A DNA stretch of 64,000 nucleotides from NCBI GenBank assembly GCA_016719535.1, contig JADJYX010000002.1, forward strand, positions 62,001 through 126,000, written 5' to 3'. The stretch is from Rubrivivax sp. Lineage in GTDB: Bacteria; Pseudomonadota; Gammaproteobacteria; Burkholderiales; Burkholderiaceae_C. The notes beneath the pieces were generated by a model. It ran no database searches. It was not told the DNA's origin and was given only the letters and a program-made list of their open reading frames with translations. A program made the translations under genes and the position numbers. This document shows, one piece after another, positions 1 through 10,384 of the stretch (positions within the stretch are counted from its first letter, which is position 1; each line of letters starts with the position of its first letter).

Positions 1-87
1 CGGCACGACTTCCGGCGGGCGCAAAGCCCGCTCGGCCAGCAGCGTGGCGCCATCCTGGCGACTGTCGATCACTTGCAAAGGTCCCAT
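1..87 (-). CDS. N-terminal fragment of an unidentified protein
   Basis: An open frame runs leftward from an ATG at 87 to the window edge, giving 29 residues that begin MGPLQVIDSRQDG. A GGAGG-like stretch lies about 18 bases upstream, which is further than usual for a ribosome binding site. The fragment is too short to place in a family. It could be the start of a real gene cut by the window, or chance. Confidence 0.35.
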   Translation of the reverse strand, partial: MGPLQVIDSRQDGATLLAERALRPPEVVP

Positions 88-308
88 GCGATTCGGCTCG
101 AGGCCCCTCCGTGGCCCATCGGGTCCGAACAGCCGGACCGGCCTTCGAGGGCCAGGTGGTCAGGATCAGGCCTGCCGTGCCTCGAAAGTGGGCGTTGGCG
201 CACTGTCGGGCAGCCGGGCCCGGAAGCCCTTGCGCCAGATCAACGGCCGCGCGGCCCCCTTCTCCGGGCAAGGGCTCGATCCGTGAACGAAGGCCGCTGT
301 GGCGGCGT
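88..308. other. Intergenic stretch with no recognised gene
   Basis: This gap lies between the left-edge fragment and the 3' end of the MFS gene. I see only a very GC-rich sequence with short antisense frames, no RNA gene and no convincing terminator. Confidence 0.4.
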
Positions 309-1904
309 CTACAACTCGGCGACGTAGTGCTCGAGGCGGGTCGATTCGCCGGCGAGCAGGTAGTCACGCACGCGCGCTTCCAGCGCCTGGTCGGCCAGCG
401 TGGCGCGGGCGCGCTGGTGCAGGTAGTCGGCCCAGCTGGTGACGATGAAGCGCTCGACATAGCGCGTCGGGTCCGACAGGTCGCGGTAGACGCGCCAGAA
501 CGTGGCGCCGTCGCGCCGTCGCGGCGCACGCAGCAGGCTCACCGCTTCCAGGAATTCGGCCGTGCGGCCGGGCTGCACGCGGTAGGCGATCTCCACCGCC
601 ACCGGTCCGGCCTCGGGATCGGGCTCGTGCACGATGAAGAGGTTGTCGGCGGTCTTGACCTGCGTGACCTCGCCGACCTCGCTCATGCGCAGCGGGAACG
701 GCCGCGCCAGCAGCAGCCCGGCGAGCATGCACAGGCCGGCGAGCGCCAGCGCCGCCTGCAGGCCGGCGATGTCGGACAAGGCACCCCAGAAGGCCGAGCC
801 GATGGCGAACGACCCGAGTGCGCACAGTGTGTGCAGCGCGGTGGCGCGCGCGCGCACCCAGGGCGGCACGCTGGTCTGGGTGGCGGTGTTGAAGGTCGAC
901 ATCACGGCCATCCAGCTGCCGCCGGCCAGCAGCAGCACGCCGTAGACCAGCGGCGCCCAGTGCGTCAGCGCGGTCACCGCCATCACCCCCGCATAGACCA
1001 CGCAGCCCAGCGCAACCAGCCGCTCCAGCCCGAGCCGGCTGCGCAGCGCGCCGACGAAGAGACCGGTCACCACCGCCCCGGCCCCCATGCAGCCGATGAG
1101 GAAGCCGAAGCCGGCGGCGCCCAGGCCGAGCTGGCGCGCCGCGATCACCGGCAGCAGCGCCCACAGCGCCGAGCCCGCGGCCCCGTAGGCCACCGTGCGC
1201 ACCAGCTGGGCCAGCAGCACCTCGGAGTGGCGCGCGAAGCGCAGCGCGCTGAGCATGCCGCCCCACAGGCGTTCGGCCGGCAGCCGGCTGGGCGGGTGCG
1301 GTCGCGGCGGAAATCGCCGCACCGATTCCAGCAGCGCCAGCACACCCAGCACCGAGAGCACGAAGACCCAGCCGCTGCCGGCGGCGACGAAGACCCAGCC
1401 GGCAGCCGCCGGGCCCAGCGCGCGCGCCGCGTTGTACGAGATGCCGACGGCGGTGATGGCCTGCGGCAGCTCCGGCCGCGGCACCACGTCGACGATGGCC
1501 GAGTTCCACGACGGCGACAGCAGCGCCGTGCAGCAGCCGACCACGAAGGTCATCACCAGCAGCGTGGCTGCCCCCGCCCAGCCGGCCAGCACCAGCAACG
1601 CCAGCAACGCCACCGTGGCCGCCTGCACGATCAGCGCGCCGAGGATGAGCTGCCGGCGGTCGGTGGTGTCGGCCAGCACGCCGGCGGGCAGCGCGAACAG
1701 GAACATCGGCAGAAAGACCGCGGTCTGCACCAGCGCCGCCAGGAAGGACGAACCCGTCAACTCGACCATCAGCCAGGCCGTGGCCATGGCCTGCATCGCA
1801 TTGCCGACGAAATAGATCGAACCGCCGGTCAACAGCGCGCGGAACGGCCGGTGGCGCAAGGTGGCGCGGATGCCCGGTTCAGGCTGGGGAACGGCAGTGG
1901 CCAT
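309..1904 (-). CDS. MFS transporter (MFS_3/EntS-like) with C-terminal monooxygenase-like domain
   Basis: A 531-residue major facilitator protein. Residues about 20-420 hold roughly 12 hydrophobic helices, with the loop motif GVLADTTDRRQLIL between helices 2 and 3 that matches the MFS motif A region. The family (MFS_3, EntS-like) usually exports small molecules, but the substrate is unknown. The last ~100 residues, after about position 425, are soluble and resemble the small antibiotic-biosynthesis-monooxygenase (ABM/dimeric ferredoxin-like) fold, with phrases such as FWRVYRDLSDPTRYVERF. The gene starts at ATG 1904, 47 bases downstream of the glycerate 2-kinase gene on the same strand, so it may belong to that unit. 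Family assignment is firm; the tail domain is inferred from sequence character. Confidence 0.85.
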   Translation of the reverse strand: MATAVPQPEPGIRATLRHRPFRALLTGGSIYFVGNAMQAMATAWLMVELTGSSFLAALVQTAVFLPMFLFALPAGVLADTTDRRQLILGALIVQAATVALLALLVLAGWAGAATLLVMTFVVGCCTALLSPSWNSAIVDVVPRPELPQAITAVGISYNAARALGPAAAGWVFVAAGSGWVFVLSVLGVLALLESVRRFPPRPHPPSRLPAERLWGGMLSALRFARHSEVLLAQLVRTVAYGAAGSALWALLPVIAARQLGLGAAGFGFLIGCMGAGAVVTGLFVGALRSRLGLERLVALGCVVYAGVMAVTALTHWAPLVYGVLLLAGGSWMAVMSTFNTATQTSVPPWVRARATALHTLCALGSFAIGSAFWGALSDIAGLQAALALAGLCMLAGLLLARPFPLRMSEVGEVTQVKTADNLFIVHEPDPEAGPVAVEIAYRVQPGRTAEFLEAVSLLRAPRRRDGATFWRVYRDLSDPTRYVERFIVTSWADYLHQRARATLADQALEARVRDYLLAGESTRLEHYVAEL

Positions 1905-1951
1905 CGGGTGAATGCGAGCCTATCACCGGGGCGCCGGCGGCGCAGCCCGGC

Positions 1952-3289
1952 TCACAGCACCAGCAGCGCGCGAAAGTCGTTGACGTTGGTGAAGGTCGGC
2001 CCCGTCTGCACCAGATCGCCCAGTGCCGAGAAGAAGCCGTAGGCGTCGTTGGCGTCCAGCCGCTCGGCCGGCCGGATGCCGAGTGCGGCCGCGCGCGCCA
2101 GCGTATCGGGGGCGACGAAGGCGCCGGCGTTGTCCTCGATGCCGTCGATGCCGTCGGTATCGGCCGCCAGCACATGCACGCCCGGCTGGCCCTGCAGCGC
2201 GATCGCGCAGCCGAGCAGGAATTCGGTCGCCCGGCCGCCGCGGCCGCGCGGCGCACCCGGCGCGCGCGCGCGCACGGTGACCGTGGTCTCGCCGCCGGAG
2301 AGGATCACGCAGGGCCGCACGAAGGGTTCGCCCCGCCGCGCCACCGCGCGCGCCAGCGCGGCGTGCACCTTGCCGACCTCGCGGCTCTCGCCCTCGATCT
2401 CGTCGCTGAGCACATGCGCGGCCAGGCCGATCGAACGCGCGGCGGCTGCCGCCGCCTGCAGGCTCGCCTGCGGGGTGGCGATCAGCCGCCATTCATGGCC
2501 GCGGAAGCAGGCGTCGCCCGGCTTGGGGGTTTCGAAGCTGCCGCTCTCGAGCCCCGCGCGCGCGGCCGCCGGCAGCACGATGCCGTAGCGCCGGCAGATC
2601 GACAGCGCATCGGCGCAGGTGCTGGCATCGGGCACGGTGGGGCCGCTGGCAATCACCGAGGGGTCGTCGCCCGGCACATCGCTGATCAGCAGCGTGACCA
2701 TGCGCGCCGGCGCTGCCGCGCGCGCCAGCCGCCCGCCCTTGATCGCCGAGAGGTGCTTGCGCACGCCATTCATCTCGTCGATGGCGGCGCCACTGGCCAG
2801 CAGGGCCTCGTTGACCGCCTGCTTGTCCGCCAGCGTGAGCCCCGGCGCCGGCAGCGACAGCAGCGCCGAGCCGCCGCCGGAGATGAGCGCGATCACCAGG
2901 TCATCGGACGACAGGCCCCGCACCAGCTGCGCGATGCGCGCCGCCGCCTGGCGTCCGGCCTCGTCGGGCACGGGGTGCGCGGCCTCGACGACCTCGATGC
3001 GCCCGGGGCGCTCGCGCCAGGCCGGCGGCACATGGCCGTAGCGCGTGACGACCAGCCCCGACAGCGGTGCCGAGGCCGGCCACAGCGCGTCCAGCGCCGC
3101 CGCCATCGCGCCACCGGCCTTGCCGGCACCGATGACCACGGTGCGGCCGCGCGCCGGGTCGGGCGGCGTCGGCAGGTGGGCAGCCAGGCCCTGCGCGGGC
3201 AGCGCACGCTCGACCGCGGTGCGGTACAGCGCCAGCAGCAGCGCGCGCGGGTCGTCGGTACCCGGCAGGCGTGGCGGCGGGACGTTCAT
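1952..3289 (-). CDS. ttuD: Glycerate 2-kinase (TtuD/GckA, MOFRL family)
   Basis: A 445-residue protein of the glycerate kinase type-2 family, often misnamed hydroxypyruvate reductase. It is expected to phosphorylate D-glycerate to 2-phosphoglycerate. Near the N-terminus is VVIGAGKAGGAMA, followed by ALISGGGSALL and NGVRKHLSAIKGGRLA. The C-terminal MOFRL domain shows VILSGGETTVTV and the typical ADTDGIDGIEDNAGA loop. The ATG at 3289 overlaps the stop of the diguanylate cyclase gene by four bases, so the two are translationally linked. With the nearby aldolase, uronate dehydrogenase and lactonase it would feed C3 products of sugar-acid breakdown into lower glycolysis. Confidence 0.9.
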   Translation of the reverse strand: MNVPPPRLPGTDDPRALLLALYRTAVERALPAQGLAAHLPTPPDPARGRTVVIGAGKAGGAMAAALDALWPASAPLSGLVVTRYGHVPPAWRERPGRIEVVEAAHPVPDEAGRQAAARIAQLVRGLSSDDLVIALISGGGSALLSLPAPGLTLADKQAVNEALLASGAAIDEMNGVRKHLSAIKGGRLARAAAPARMVTLLISDVPGDDPSVIASGPTVPDASTCADALSICRRYGIVLPAAARAGLESGSFETPKPGDACFRGHEWRLIATPQASLQAAAAAARSIGLAAHVLSDEIEGESREVGKVHAALARAVARRGEPFVRPCVILSGGETTVTVRARAPGAPRGRGGRATEFLLGCAIALQGQPGVHVLAADTDGIDGIEDNAGAFVAPDTLARAAALGIRPAERLDANDAYGFFSALGDLVQTGPTFTNVNDFRALLVL

Positions 3290-4440
3290 GCGGCGGTGGG
3301 ATGGACGACGCAGTTGCAGCCGGCGTCCTTGGCCGCCTGCAGCGACACCTCGGCCTCGGACCAGGCGGCCCGCCAGTGTTCGATGTCGTTGAAAGGCCGC
3401 GAGATGCCGACGCTGACGGTGCAGCGCAGGTGGCCGCCGCCTTCGCCGAGGCCGGTCTGCACGGCCGCCACGGCGGCACGCAGGCGTTCGCCCAGGATCG
3501 CGGCCTTGCCGACATCGGCGCTGACGCAGCCGACGACGAATTCGTCGCCGCCGACGCGGGCGACGAAGTCGTCGGCACGCAGCGTCGATTCCAGCGCCAG
3601 CCCGATCAGGCGCAGCACGTCGTCGCCGGCGGCCTCGCCATGCAGGCGGTTGATGCGGCCGAACTGGTCGACATCGACATGCATCAGCGCCACCGGCTCG
3701 TGCTGCCGGCGCGAGAAGTGGCGGCGCAGCACCTCGTCGAGGCCGTTCTCGTTGAGCAGCCGCGTCAGCGGGTCGCGCGTGGCGAGTTCGCTCAGCTGGC
3801 GCGTCAGCTGCAACGTGTGCATCCACAGCAGCGTGGGCCCGAGCAGCAGCGCCGCCAGCATCAGCACGGCATCGTAGAAGGGGTCGGTGACCGCGGCCGC
3901 CTGCACCGACCCGGCCATCAGGTCGTGCACCGTATTGCCCAGGCTCAGCAGCGCCAGCACCGCCAGCACGACCGACAGCAGCAGCAGCGGCATGCGCAGC
4001 AGCGGGGTGTCGCGGTGGGCGTCGCGCGCCGCGGTGACGGCCAGCCAGCCGAACAGCGCCGTCAGCGTCAGCTGCAGCACGATCGGACGCGCGAGCTCGC
4101 CGAAGACCGCACGCGCGCCCACGGCCACGGCCGCAAATGCCAGCACGACGAGGCCGAGCACGCGCCACGACAATTCTTCGCGGTGCATGAAGCGCTGCTG
4201 TCCACGGCGCAGCAGCAGCACCGCGGCCACCGCGGTGGCGTCGATCAGCGCGCCCAGCAACACCCCGGCCGAGCGGTCCACCTGCATCGGCACCGCGAAG
4301 ACCAGGCCGAACAGCGACAGTCCCAGGGCGAAGGTCGCCATGCCGCTGCGGCCCTGGATCTGCTTGGCGATGACGAGGAACATGCCCCCGGTGCATGCCA
4401 GTGTCAGCGCCAGGACGACGGCGACCGTGCTCGACTCCAT
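3286..4440 (-). CDS. Membrane diguanylate cyclase (GGDEF)
   Basis: A 384-residue protein that makes the second messenger c-di-GMP from two GTP. Residues 1-215 contain about seven hydrophobic segments, a membrane sensor without a recognised ligand domain. The GGDEF domain follows, with an intact GGDEF motif near residue 297 and the metal-binding DVDQF stretch. RADD lies exactly five residues before GGDEF and fits the RxxD inhibitory I-site, so product inhibition is likely. An upstream in-frame start exists, but ATG 4440 has a good AGGAAGG site seven bases ahead and begins the hydrophobic region. Its stop overlaps the start of the glycerate kinase gene, which is unusual company for a signalling enzyme. 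Confidence 0.9.
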   Translation of the reverse strand: MESSTVAVVLALTLACTGGMFLVIAKQIQGRSGMATFALGLSLFGLVFAVPMQVDRSAGVLLGALIDATAVAAVLLLRRGQQRFMHREELSWRVLGLVVLAFAAVAVGARAVFGELARPIVLQLTLTALFGWLAVTAARDAHRDTPLLRMPLLLLSVVLAVLALLSLGNTVHDLMAGSVQAAAVTDPFYDAVLMLAALLLGPTLLWMHTLQLTRQLSELATRDPLTRLLNENGLDEVLRRHFSRRQHEPVALMHVDVDQFGRINRLHGEAAGDDVLRLIGLALESTLRADDFVARVGGDEFVVGCVSADVGKAAILGERLRAAVAAVQTGLGEGGGHLRCTVSVGISRPFNDIEHWRAAWSEAEVSLQAAKDAGCNCVVHPTAA

Positions 4441-4507
4441 GCACCCTTCCTGAATAGCCCGATGACGCCGGGGATTATGGGCTGCCCGCCCGCGGGCTCG
4501 GCGACCG

Positions 4508-5269
4508 TCAGCCCTGGCGCATCGCCTGCAGCAGATCCTGCGCGCCCGCCGCCAGGATGCGCGCATCGGAACTCACGGTGACGAAGCGGAAACCCCGGGC
4601 GATGCGCGCCAGCGCCACGTCGGGCCGGCCGTTGTGCACGCCGGCCTGCACGCCGTGCGCGCGCGCGCGCTCGACGATGTGGTCGATGGCCTGCGCCACC
4701 TTGGGGTCGACGTCGTCGAAGACCGGCTTGCAGCCCAGCGCCAGCGACAGGTCCGAGGGGCCGATGTAGATCGCATCCAGCCCCTCCACCGACAGGATGG
4801 CATCGAGGTTGTCCAGCGCCTGTGCGGTCTCGATCATCGCGAAGGCGACGAGGGTCTGGTTGGCTTGGGTGGCGTAGTCGGCACCGCCATACAGTGCCGC
4901 GCGCACCGGGCCGAAGCTGCGTGCACCCTGCGGCGCGTAGTGCGTATACGACACCAGGCGCTGCGCGTCCTCGCGCGTATTGACCATCGGGCAGATGACG
5001 CCGTAGGCGCCGGCGTCCAGCGTCTTCATCACGATGCCGGGCTCGAGCCAGGGCACGCGCACGATGGGCACCGTGGCCGTGGTGCTGATGGCCTGCAGCA
5101 TGCCGACCATCTGCGCATAGTCGATGACGCCATGCTGCATGTCGATGGTCAGCGTGTCCCAGCCCTGATGCGCCATCACCTCGGCGCTGAAGGCATTCGG
5201 TACCGCCAGCCAGCCGTTGACGGCGGCCTGGTCGTTCTTCCACAGGGTGCGCAGGCGGTTTTCTCTCAT
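4508..5269 (-). CDS. HpcH/HpaI-family class II aldolase
   Basis: A 253-residue aldolase of the HpcH/HpaI family (metal-dependent pyruvate aldolases such as GarL and HpaI). Family marks include DMQHGVIDYAQM near residue 43, PMVNTREDAQ, AMIETAQALDN holding the metal-binding Glu, and YIGPSDLSLALG with the metal-binding Asp. It should cleave a 2-keto-3-hydroxy (or 4-hydroxy) acid to pyruvate and an aldehyde. Beside uronate dehydrogenase, a lactonase and glycerate 2-kinase, the best guess is 5-keto-4-deoxy-D-glucarate aldolase giving pyruvate and tartronate semialdehyde; the exact substrate cannot be read from sequence. It is divergent from the uronate dehydrogenase gene across a 199-base gap. Confidence 0.88.
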   Translation of the reverse strand: MRENRLRTLWKNDQAAVNGWLAVPNAFSAEVMAHQGWDTLTIDMQHGVIDYAQMVGMLQAISTTATVPIVRVPWLEPGIVMKTLDAGAYGVICPMVNTREDAQRLVSYTHYAPQGARSFGPVRAALYGGADYATQANQTLVAFAMIETAQALDNLDAILSVEGLDAIYIGPSDLSLALGCKPVFDDVDPKVAQAIDHIVERARAHGVQAGVHNGRPDVALARIARGFRFVTVSSDARILAAGAQDLLQAMRQG

Positions 5270-5468
5270 CGGGTGGACTCGGCTCGGGTTGAGGGTCAGG
5301 GCAGGATGCCGTGACCGGCCGGATCATCGTACAAGCATCCCCCGCGGTCGGTTCTTCTTGACGCAGCGGCATCGACGGCACAGCATCGACCGCCCTTCGA
5401 GCGCTTCAACCACCGACCCGCAGGCCTTCGCCGTGAGCACCGCTTCCGCCTCCCCGACCCCCGCGCCG

Positions 5469-6260
5469 ATGTTCGACCGCCTGCTGCTCACCGGCGCCGC
5501 CGGCGGCCTGGGGCGCGTGCTGCGGCCGCGGCTGAAGGCGCGCTGCCGCGTGCTGCGCGTCAGCGACATCGCCGACCTGGGGGCGGCCGGCCCCGGCGAG
5601 GAACCGATGCCCGCGCCGCTGCAGGACAAGGCGGCGGTGATGGCACTGCTGCAGGGCGTGCAGGCGGTGGTGCACCTGGGCGGCATCTCGACCGAGCATG
5701 CCTTCGAGGACATCCTGCCGGCCAACATCGTGGGCACCTACCATGTCTACGAGGCGGCGCGCGTGCACGGCACCAAGCGCATCGTCTTCGCCAGCTCGAA
5801 CCACGTCACCGGCTTCTACAGGCAGAGCGAGACCATCGATCCGCGCATGCCCGTGCGGCCCGACGGCTACTACGGCCTGAGCAAGGCCTTCGGCGAGAAC
5901 CTGGCGCAGTTCTATTTCGACCGTTGGGGCATCGAGACGGTGAGCCTGCGCATCGGTTCGTCCTTCCCCGAACCGGTCGATCGCCGCATGCTGGCCACCT
6001 GGCTGAGCTACGACGACCTCGAGCGCCTGGTGTGGGCGGCGCTGACGGCGCCGGCGGTGGGCCACACGGTGATCTACGGGATGTCGGACAACGTGACGAC
6101 CTGGTGGGACAACACACCGGCGCGCCATGTCGGCTACCGGCCGCGCGACAGCTCCGAGCCCTTCCGCGCCGCTGCCGAGGCGCGCCAGCCCGCCATCGAC
6201 CCCACGCAGCCCGCGGACCTGTACCAGGGCGGCGGATTCGTCACCAGGGGGCCGTTCTGA
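5469..6260 (+). CDS. udh: Uronate dehydrogenase (NAD-dependent SDR)
   Basis: A 263-residue short-chain dehydrogenase/epimerase-fold protein closely resembling characterised uronate dehydrogenases (Agrobacterium Udh type, about 265 residues). These oxidise glucuronate or galacturonate to the aldaro-lactone with NAD. It shows the nucleotide-binding LLLTGAAGGLG at the N-terminus, VVHLGGIS, IVFASSNHVTGFY, the catalytic pair in YGLSKAFGEN (YxxxK), and the WWDN segment near the C-terminus typical of Udh. I chose ATG 5469 because it aligns with the family start; an in-frame GTG at 5433 is an alternative, and neither has a strong Shine-Dalgarno. The lactonase gene follows after five bases. Confidence 0.9.
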   Translation: MFDRLLLTGAAGGLGRVLRPRLKARCRVLRVSDIADLGAAGPGEEPMPAPLQDKAAVMALLQGVQAVVHLGGISTEHAFEDILPANIVGTYHVYEAARVHGTKRIVFASSNHVTGFYRQSETIDPRMPVRPDGYYGLSKAFGENLAQFYFDRWGIETVSLRIGSSFPEPVDRRMLATWLSYDDLERLVWAALTAPAVGHTVIYGMSDNVTTWWDNTPARHVGYRPRDSSEPFRAAAEARQPAIDPTQPADLYQGGGFVTRGPF

Positions 6261-6265
6261 AGCCG

Positions 6266-7273
6266 ATGTCCAGCCCTGCCCTGACGACCCTTCACGGCAA
6301 CGAGCCGCGCGTGCCGTTCACCACCGCCTCGCGCTACCCCGACCCGGCGGTCAGCGTGCTCGATGAGCGTTTTCTCGCGCTTCGCCTGTACAGTGCCAGC
6401 GTCGAACAACTGGCCAGCGGCATGCGCTGGGCCGAAGGGCCGGTGTGGTTCGGCGACGGCCGCTGCCTGCTGGTGTCGGACATCCCGAACGACCGCATCC
6501 TGCGCTGGGACGAGTCCTCGGGCGCGGTGAGCGTCTTCCGCCAGCCCTCGAACCACGCCAACGGCCATGCGCGCGACCGCCAGGGGCGGCTGGTGAGCTG
6601 TGAGCACCGCACGCGTCGCATCACGCGCACCGAATACGACGGCAGCATCACCGTGCTGGCCGACCGCTGCGACGGCAAGCGCCTCAACTCGCCCAACGAC
6701 ATCGTCTGCGCGCACGACGGCAGCCTGTGGTTTACCGACCCGCCGTTCGGCATCGCCGGCTGGTGGGAAGGCGAGCCGGCCACGCCCGAAGGGCCGCAGG
6801 CGGTCTACCGGCTGCACCCCGGCAGCGGCCAGTTGCAGCCCGTCATCACCGACCTCGCCGGCCCCAACGGCCTGGCCTTCTCACCCGACGAGCGCGTGCT
6901 CTACGTGGTCGAGAGCCGCGCCGCGCCGCATCGGCTGATCTGGGCCTACGACGTGGGCGCCGACGGTGCATTGTCGGGCCGCCGCGTGATCGTCGACGCC
7001 GACGGCCCCGGCGCGCTCGACGGCTTCGCGGTCGATGCCCGGGGCCACCTGTGGTGCGGCTGGGGCAGCGACGGCCGCCCCGGCGCCGACGCCGAGGGCC
7101 TGGACGGCGTGCGCGTCTTCACGCCCGAGGGCCATGCCATCGGCCACATCCACCTGCCCGAACGCTGCGCCAATGTCTGCTTCGGCGGGCGGCGGCGCAA
7201 CCGCCTGTTCATGGCGGCCAGCCATTCGCTGTATGCGCTGTTCGTCAACGTGCAGGGGGCGGTGGCGTGGTGA
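6266..7273 (+). CDS. SMP-30/gluconolactonase family lactonase
   Basis: A 335-residue six-bladed beta-propeller lactonase of the SMP-30/gluconolactonase/LRE family. Motifs include the metal-binding Glu in MRWAEGPVWF, RLNSPNDIVCAHDGSLWFTDPPFG with the metal-binding Asn, GPNGLAFSPDERVLYVVES and the late ALDGFAVDARGHLWCGWG with the catalytic Asp. Starting five bases after udh on the same strand, it most likely hydrolyses the lactone made by uronate dehydrogenase to the aldaric acid. There is no secretion signal, so it is cytoplasmic. It is followed by the tandem hairpin repeat at 7291-7442. Confidence 0.9.
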   Translation: MSSPALTTLHGNEPRVPFTTASRYPDPAVSVLDERFLALRLYSASVEQLASGMRWAEGPVWFGDGRCLLVSDIPNDRILRWDESSGAVSVFRQPSNHANGHARDRQGRLVSCEHRTRRITRTEYDGSITVLADRCDGKRLNSPNDIVCAHDGSLWFTDPPFGIAGWWEGEPATPEGPQAVYRLHPGSGQLQPVITDLAGPNGLAFSPDERVLYVVESRAAPHRLIWAYDVGADGALSGRRVIVDADGPGALDGFAVDARGHLWCGWGSDGRPGADAEGLDGVRVFTPEGHAIGHIHLPERCANVCFGGRRRNRLFMAASHSLYALFVNVQGAVAW

Positions 7274-7290
7274 CGGCCCGATGAGCGCTC

Positions 7291-7442
7291 TCGAGCGAAT
7301 GTGGCTTTGCCACTTTGCTCGACCCCCGCGGGGGGCGGGCTGGGCGCAGCCAGGCCCTGGGGGTGCGCTCGAGCCAATGTGGCTTTGCCACTTTGCTCGC
7401 CCCCCGCGGGGGGCGGGCTGGGCGCAGCACGGCCCTGGGGGT
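7291..7442. repeat. Two tandem copies of a 74-bp hairpin-forming intergenic repeat
   Basis: Copy 1 is 7291-7364 and copy 2 is 7369-7442, a 78-base period with only a few mismatches. Each copy carries two inverted repeats: a GAGC(G/C)AA...TGGC-TTT-GCCA...TTTGCTC hairpin and a CCCCCGCGGGGG palindrome, followed by CGGGCTGGGCGCAGC. Similar elements occur between genes in Burkholderiales (from memory, not searched). The pair separates the convergent lactonase and cyclophilin genes and may end transcription in both directions. Confidence 0.8.
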
Positions 7443-7443
7443 C

Positions 7444-8334
7444 TCAGTACCCCGCGGCCTGCGCGCTGGCCAGCCAGTCGGCCACGTCGCCCAACGGATT
7501 GATGTCGCCGTTGATGGCGGGCACCAGGTACCACACCTTTGCGTCCTTGACCCCGACATAGGCCTTGCTGCCACTGTAGTAGCGATAGACGTAGCCATCG
7601 GCGTTGCCGGCAGCGCCTTGCGACGGATGCAGATACTGCGGGTAGGCGGCCTCCAGGTAGTCGAAGATGCGGTCCGCATCGGTCTGCTGGGCACGTGGCG
7701 GCAGCACGGTCACGCGCTCGATCAGGGCCAGATTCTGGCGCTGGATCACGGTACCCGGTGTCCAGCCGGCGACCGGCAGTTCGGCGTAGACACCACCGGC
7801 ATCGACGGTCGGCAGCGCCGCGATGCGGTCGACGACGGCCATGCCGGGTGTCGTCACCCGTGCGAAGACCGTGAAGCCGCCGTTCTGGTTGTCGAGGTTG
7901 GCCGAGTTGTCGGCCAGGTTGACGAACCACTGGCTGGTGGCACTGTTCGGGTTGCTGCCCACCTTGGCCATGGCCACCGTCCCGCGAACATTCGAACGCG
8001 CGGCACTGAATTCATTCTGGATCTGCCCGCGGGAGGTCACGGACTGGCAGCAGGTGCTGCTGTCGGCTGCCCACCGGAAGCCTCCGCCCTGCACCACGAA
8101 ATTGCGCACGCTGCGATGGAAGAAGACATCACTGTAGTCGCCGGCGCGTACGTAGCCCAGAAAGTTGCCGACGGAGATGGGCGCCTCGCCGTCGAGCAGC
8201 CTGAAGTCGATCGGCCCCTGGCTGGTGTGCAGGCGCACCAGAGTGTCCTGCGCGTAGGCGGGTACGACGGCCATGTGCACCAGCAGTGCCAGCCAGGCGA
8301 AGGCGCCTCGGAAGCGAATCGACAAGGGTTTCAT
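7444..8334 (-). CDS. Secreted cyclophilin-type peptidyl-prolyl isomerase with extra C-terminal domain
   Basis: A 296-residue periplasmic protein. ATG 8334 begins a clear signal peptide (MKPLSIRFRGAFAWLALL, cleavage near AYA-QD). Residues about 32-190 are a cyclophilin domain with FFHRSVRNFVVQGGGF, NEFSAARSNVRGTVAMAKVG and SATSQWFVNLADN, as in PpiA-type prolyl isomerases that assist folding of exported proteins. The last ~80 residues form a separate domain (DRIFDYLEAAYPQYL then GYVYRYYSGSKAYVGV and WLASAQAAGY) that I recognise as a recurring C-terminal module on secreted betaproteobacterial proteins, function unknown to me. No strong Shine-Dalgarno is visible. Confidence 0.88.
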   Translation of the reverse strand: MKPLSIRFRGAFAWLALLVHMAVVPAYAQDTLVRLHTSQGPIDFRLLDGEAPISVGNFLGYVRAGDYSDVFFHRSVRNFVVQGGGFRWAADSSTCCQSVTSRGQIQNEFSAARSNVRGTVAMAKVGSNPNSATSQWFVNLADNSANLDNQNGGFTVFARVTTPGMAVVDRIAALPTVDAGGVYAELPVAGWTPGTVIQRQNLALIERVTVLPPRAQQTDADRIFDYLEAAYPQYLHPSQGAAGNADGYVYRYYSGSKAYVGVKDAKVWYLVPAINGDINPLGDVADWLASAQAAGY

Positions 8335-8479
8335 ATTTCGGAGTGAGAAATGCCTGAATACGGCTCGGGATTGTGCGTCACCCGCCATGCAGGCCCGGAT
8401 GCCGGACGGGTATCCGACGCCTATACTGCCGCAGCCCTGTTCTGCCGCCGCCTCCCCTGGCGGCTTCCGCGCGCCGCCG

Positions 8480-10288
<1,809 letters not shown>

Positions 10289-10384
10289 TCGGCGGGCGCG
10301 CCGACTCCGTGTCGGAGGGGATGCGCAACACCCCGGCCCCGGCGCATACTGGCCCGGTGACGTTGGGATCGCCAAGGAGCCTGA

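Noticed and set aside
111..2042. Long plus-strand open frame opposite the MFS gene
   Set aside because: It is Arg/Gln/His-rich with no family signature and runs opposite a clear membrane transporter. High GC makes such antisense frames common.
5358..5386. TTGACG with a -10-like CAGCAT as a sigma-70 promoter for udh
   Set aside because: Only three of six -10 bases match and the site is not supported by anything else.
7291..7442. Possible CRISPR array
   Set aside because: Only two near-adjacent copies with a four-base gap and no spacers. It is a tandem intergenic hairpin repeat.
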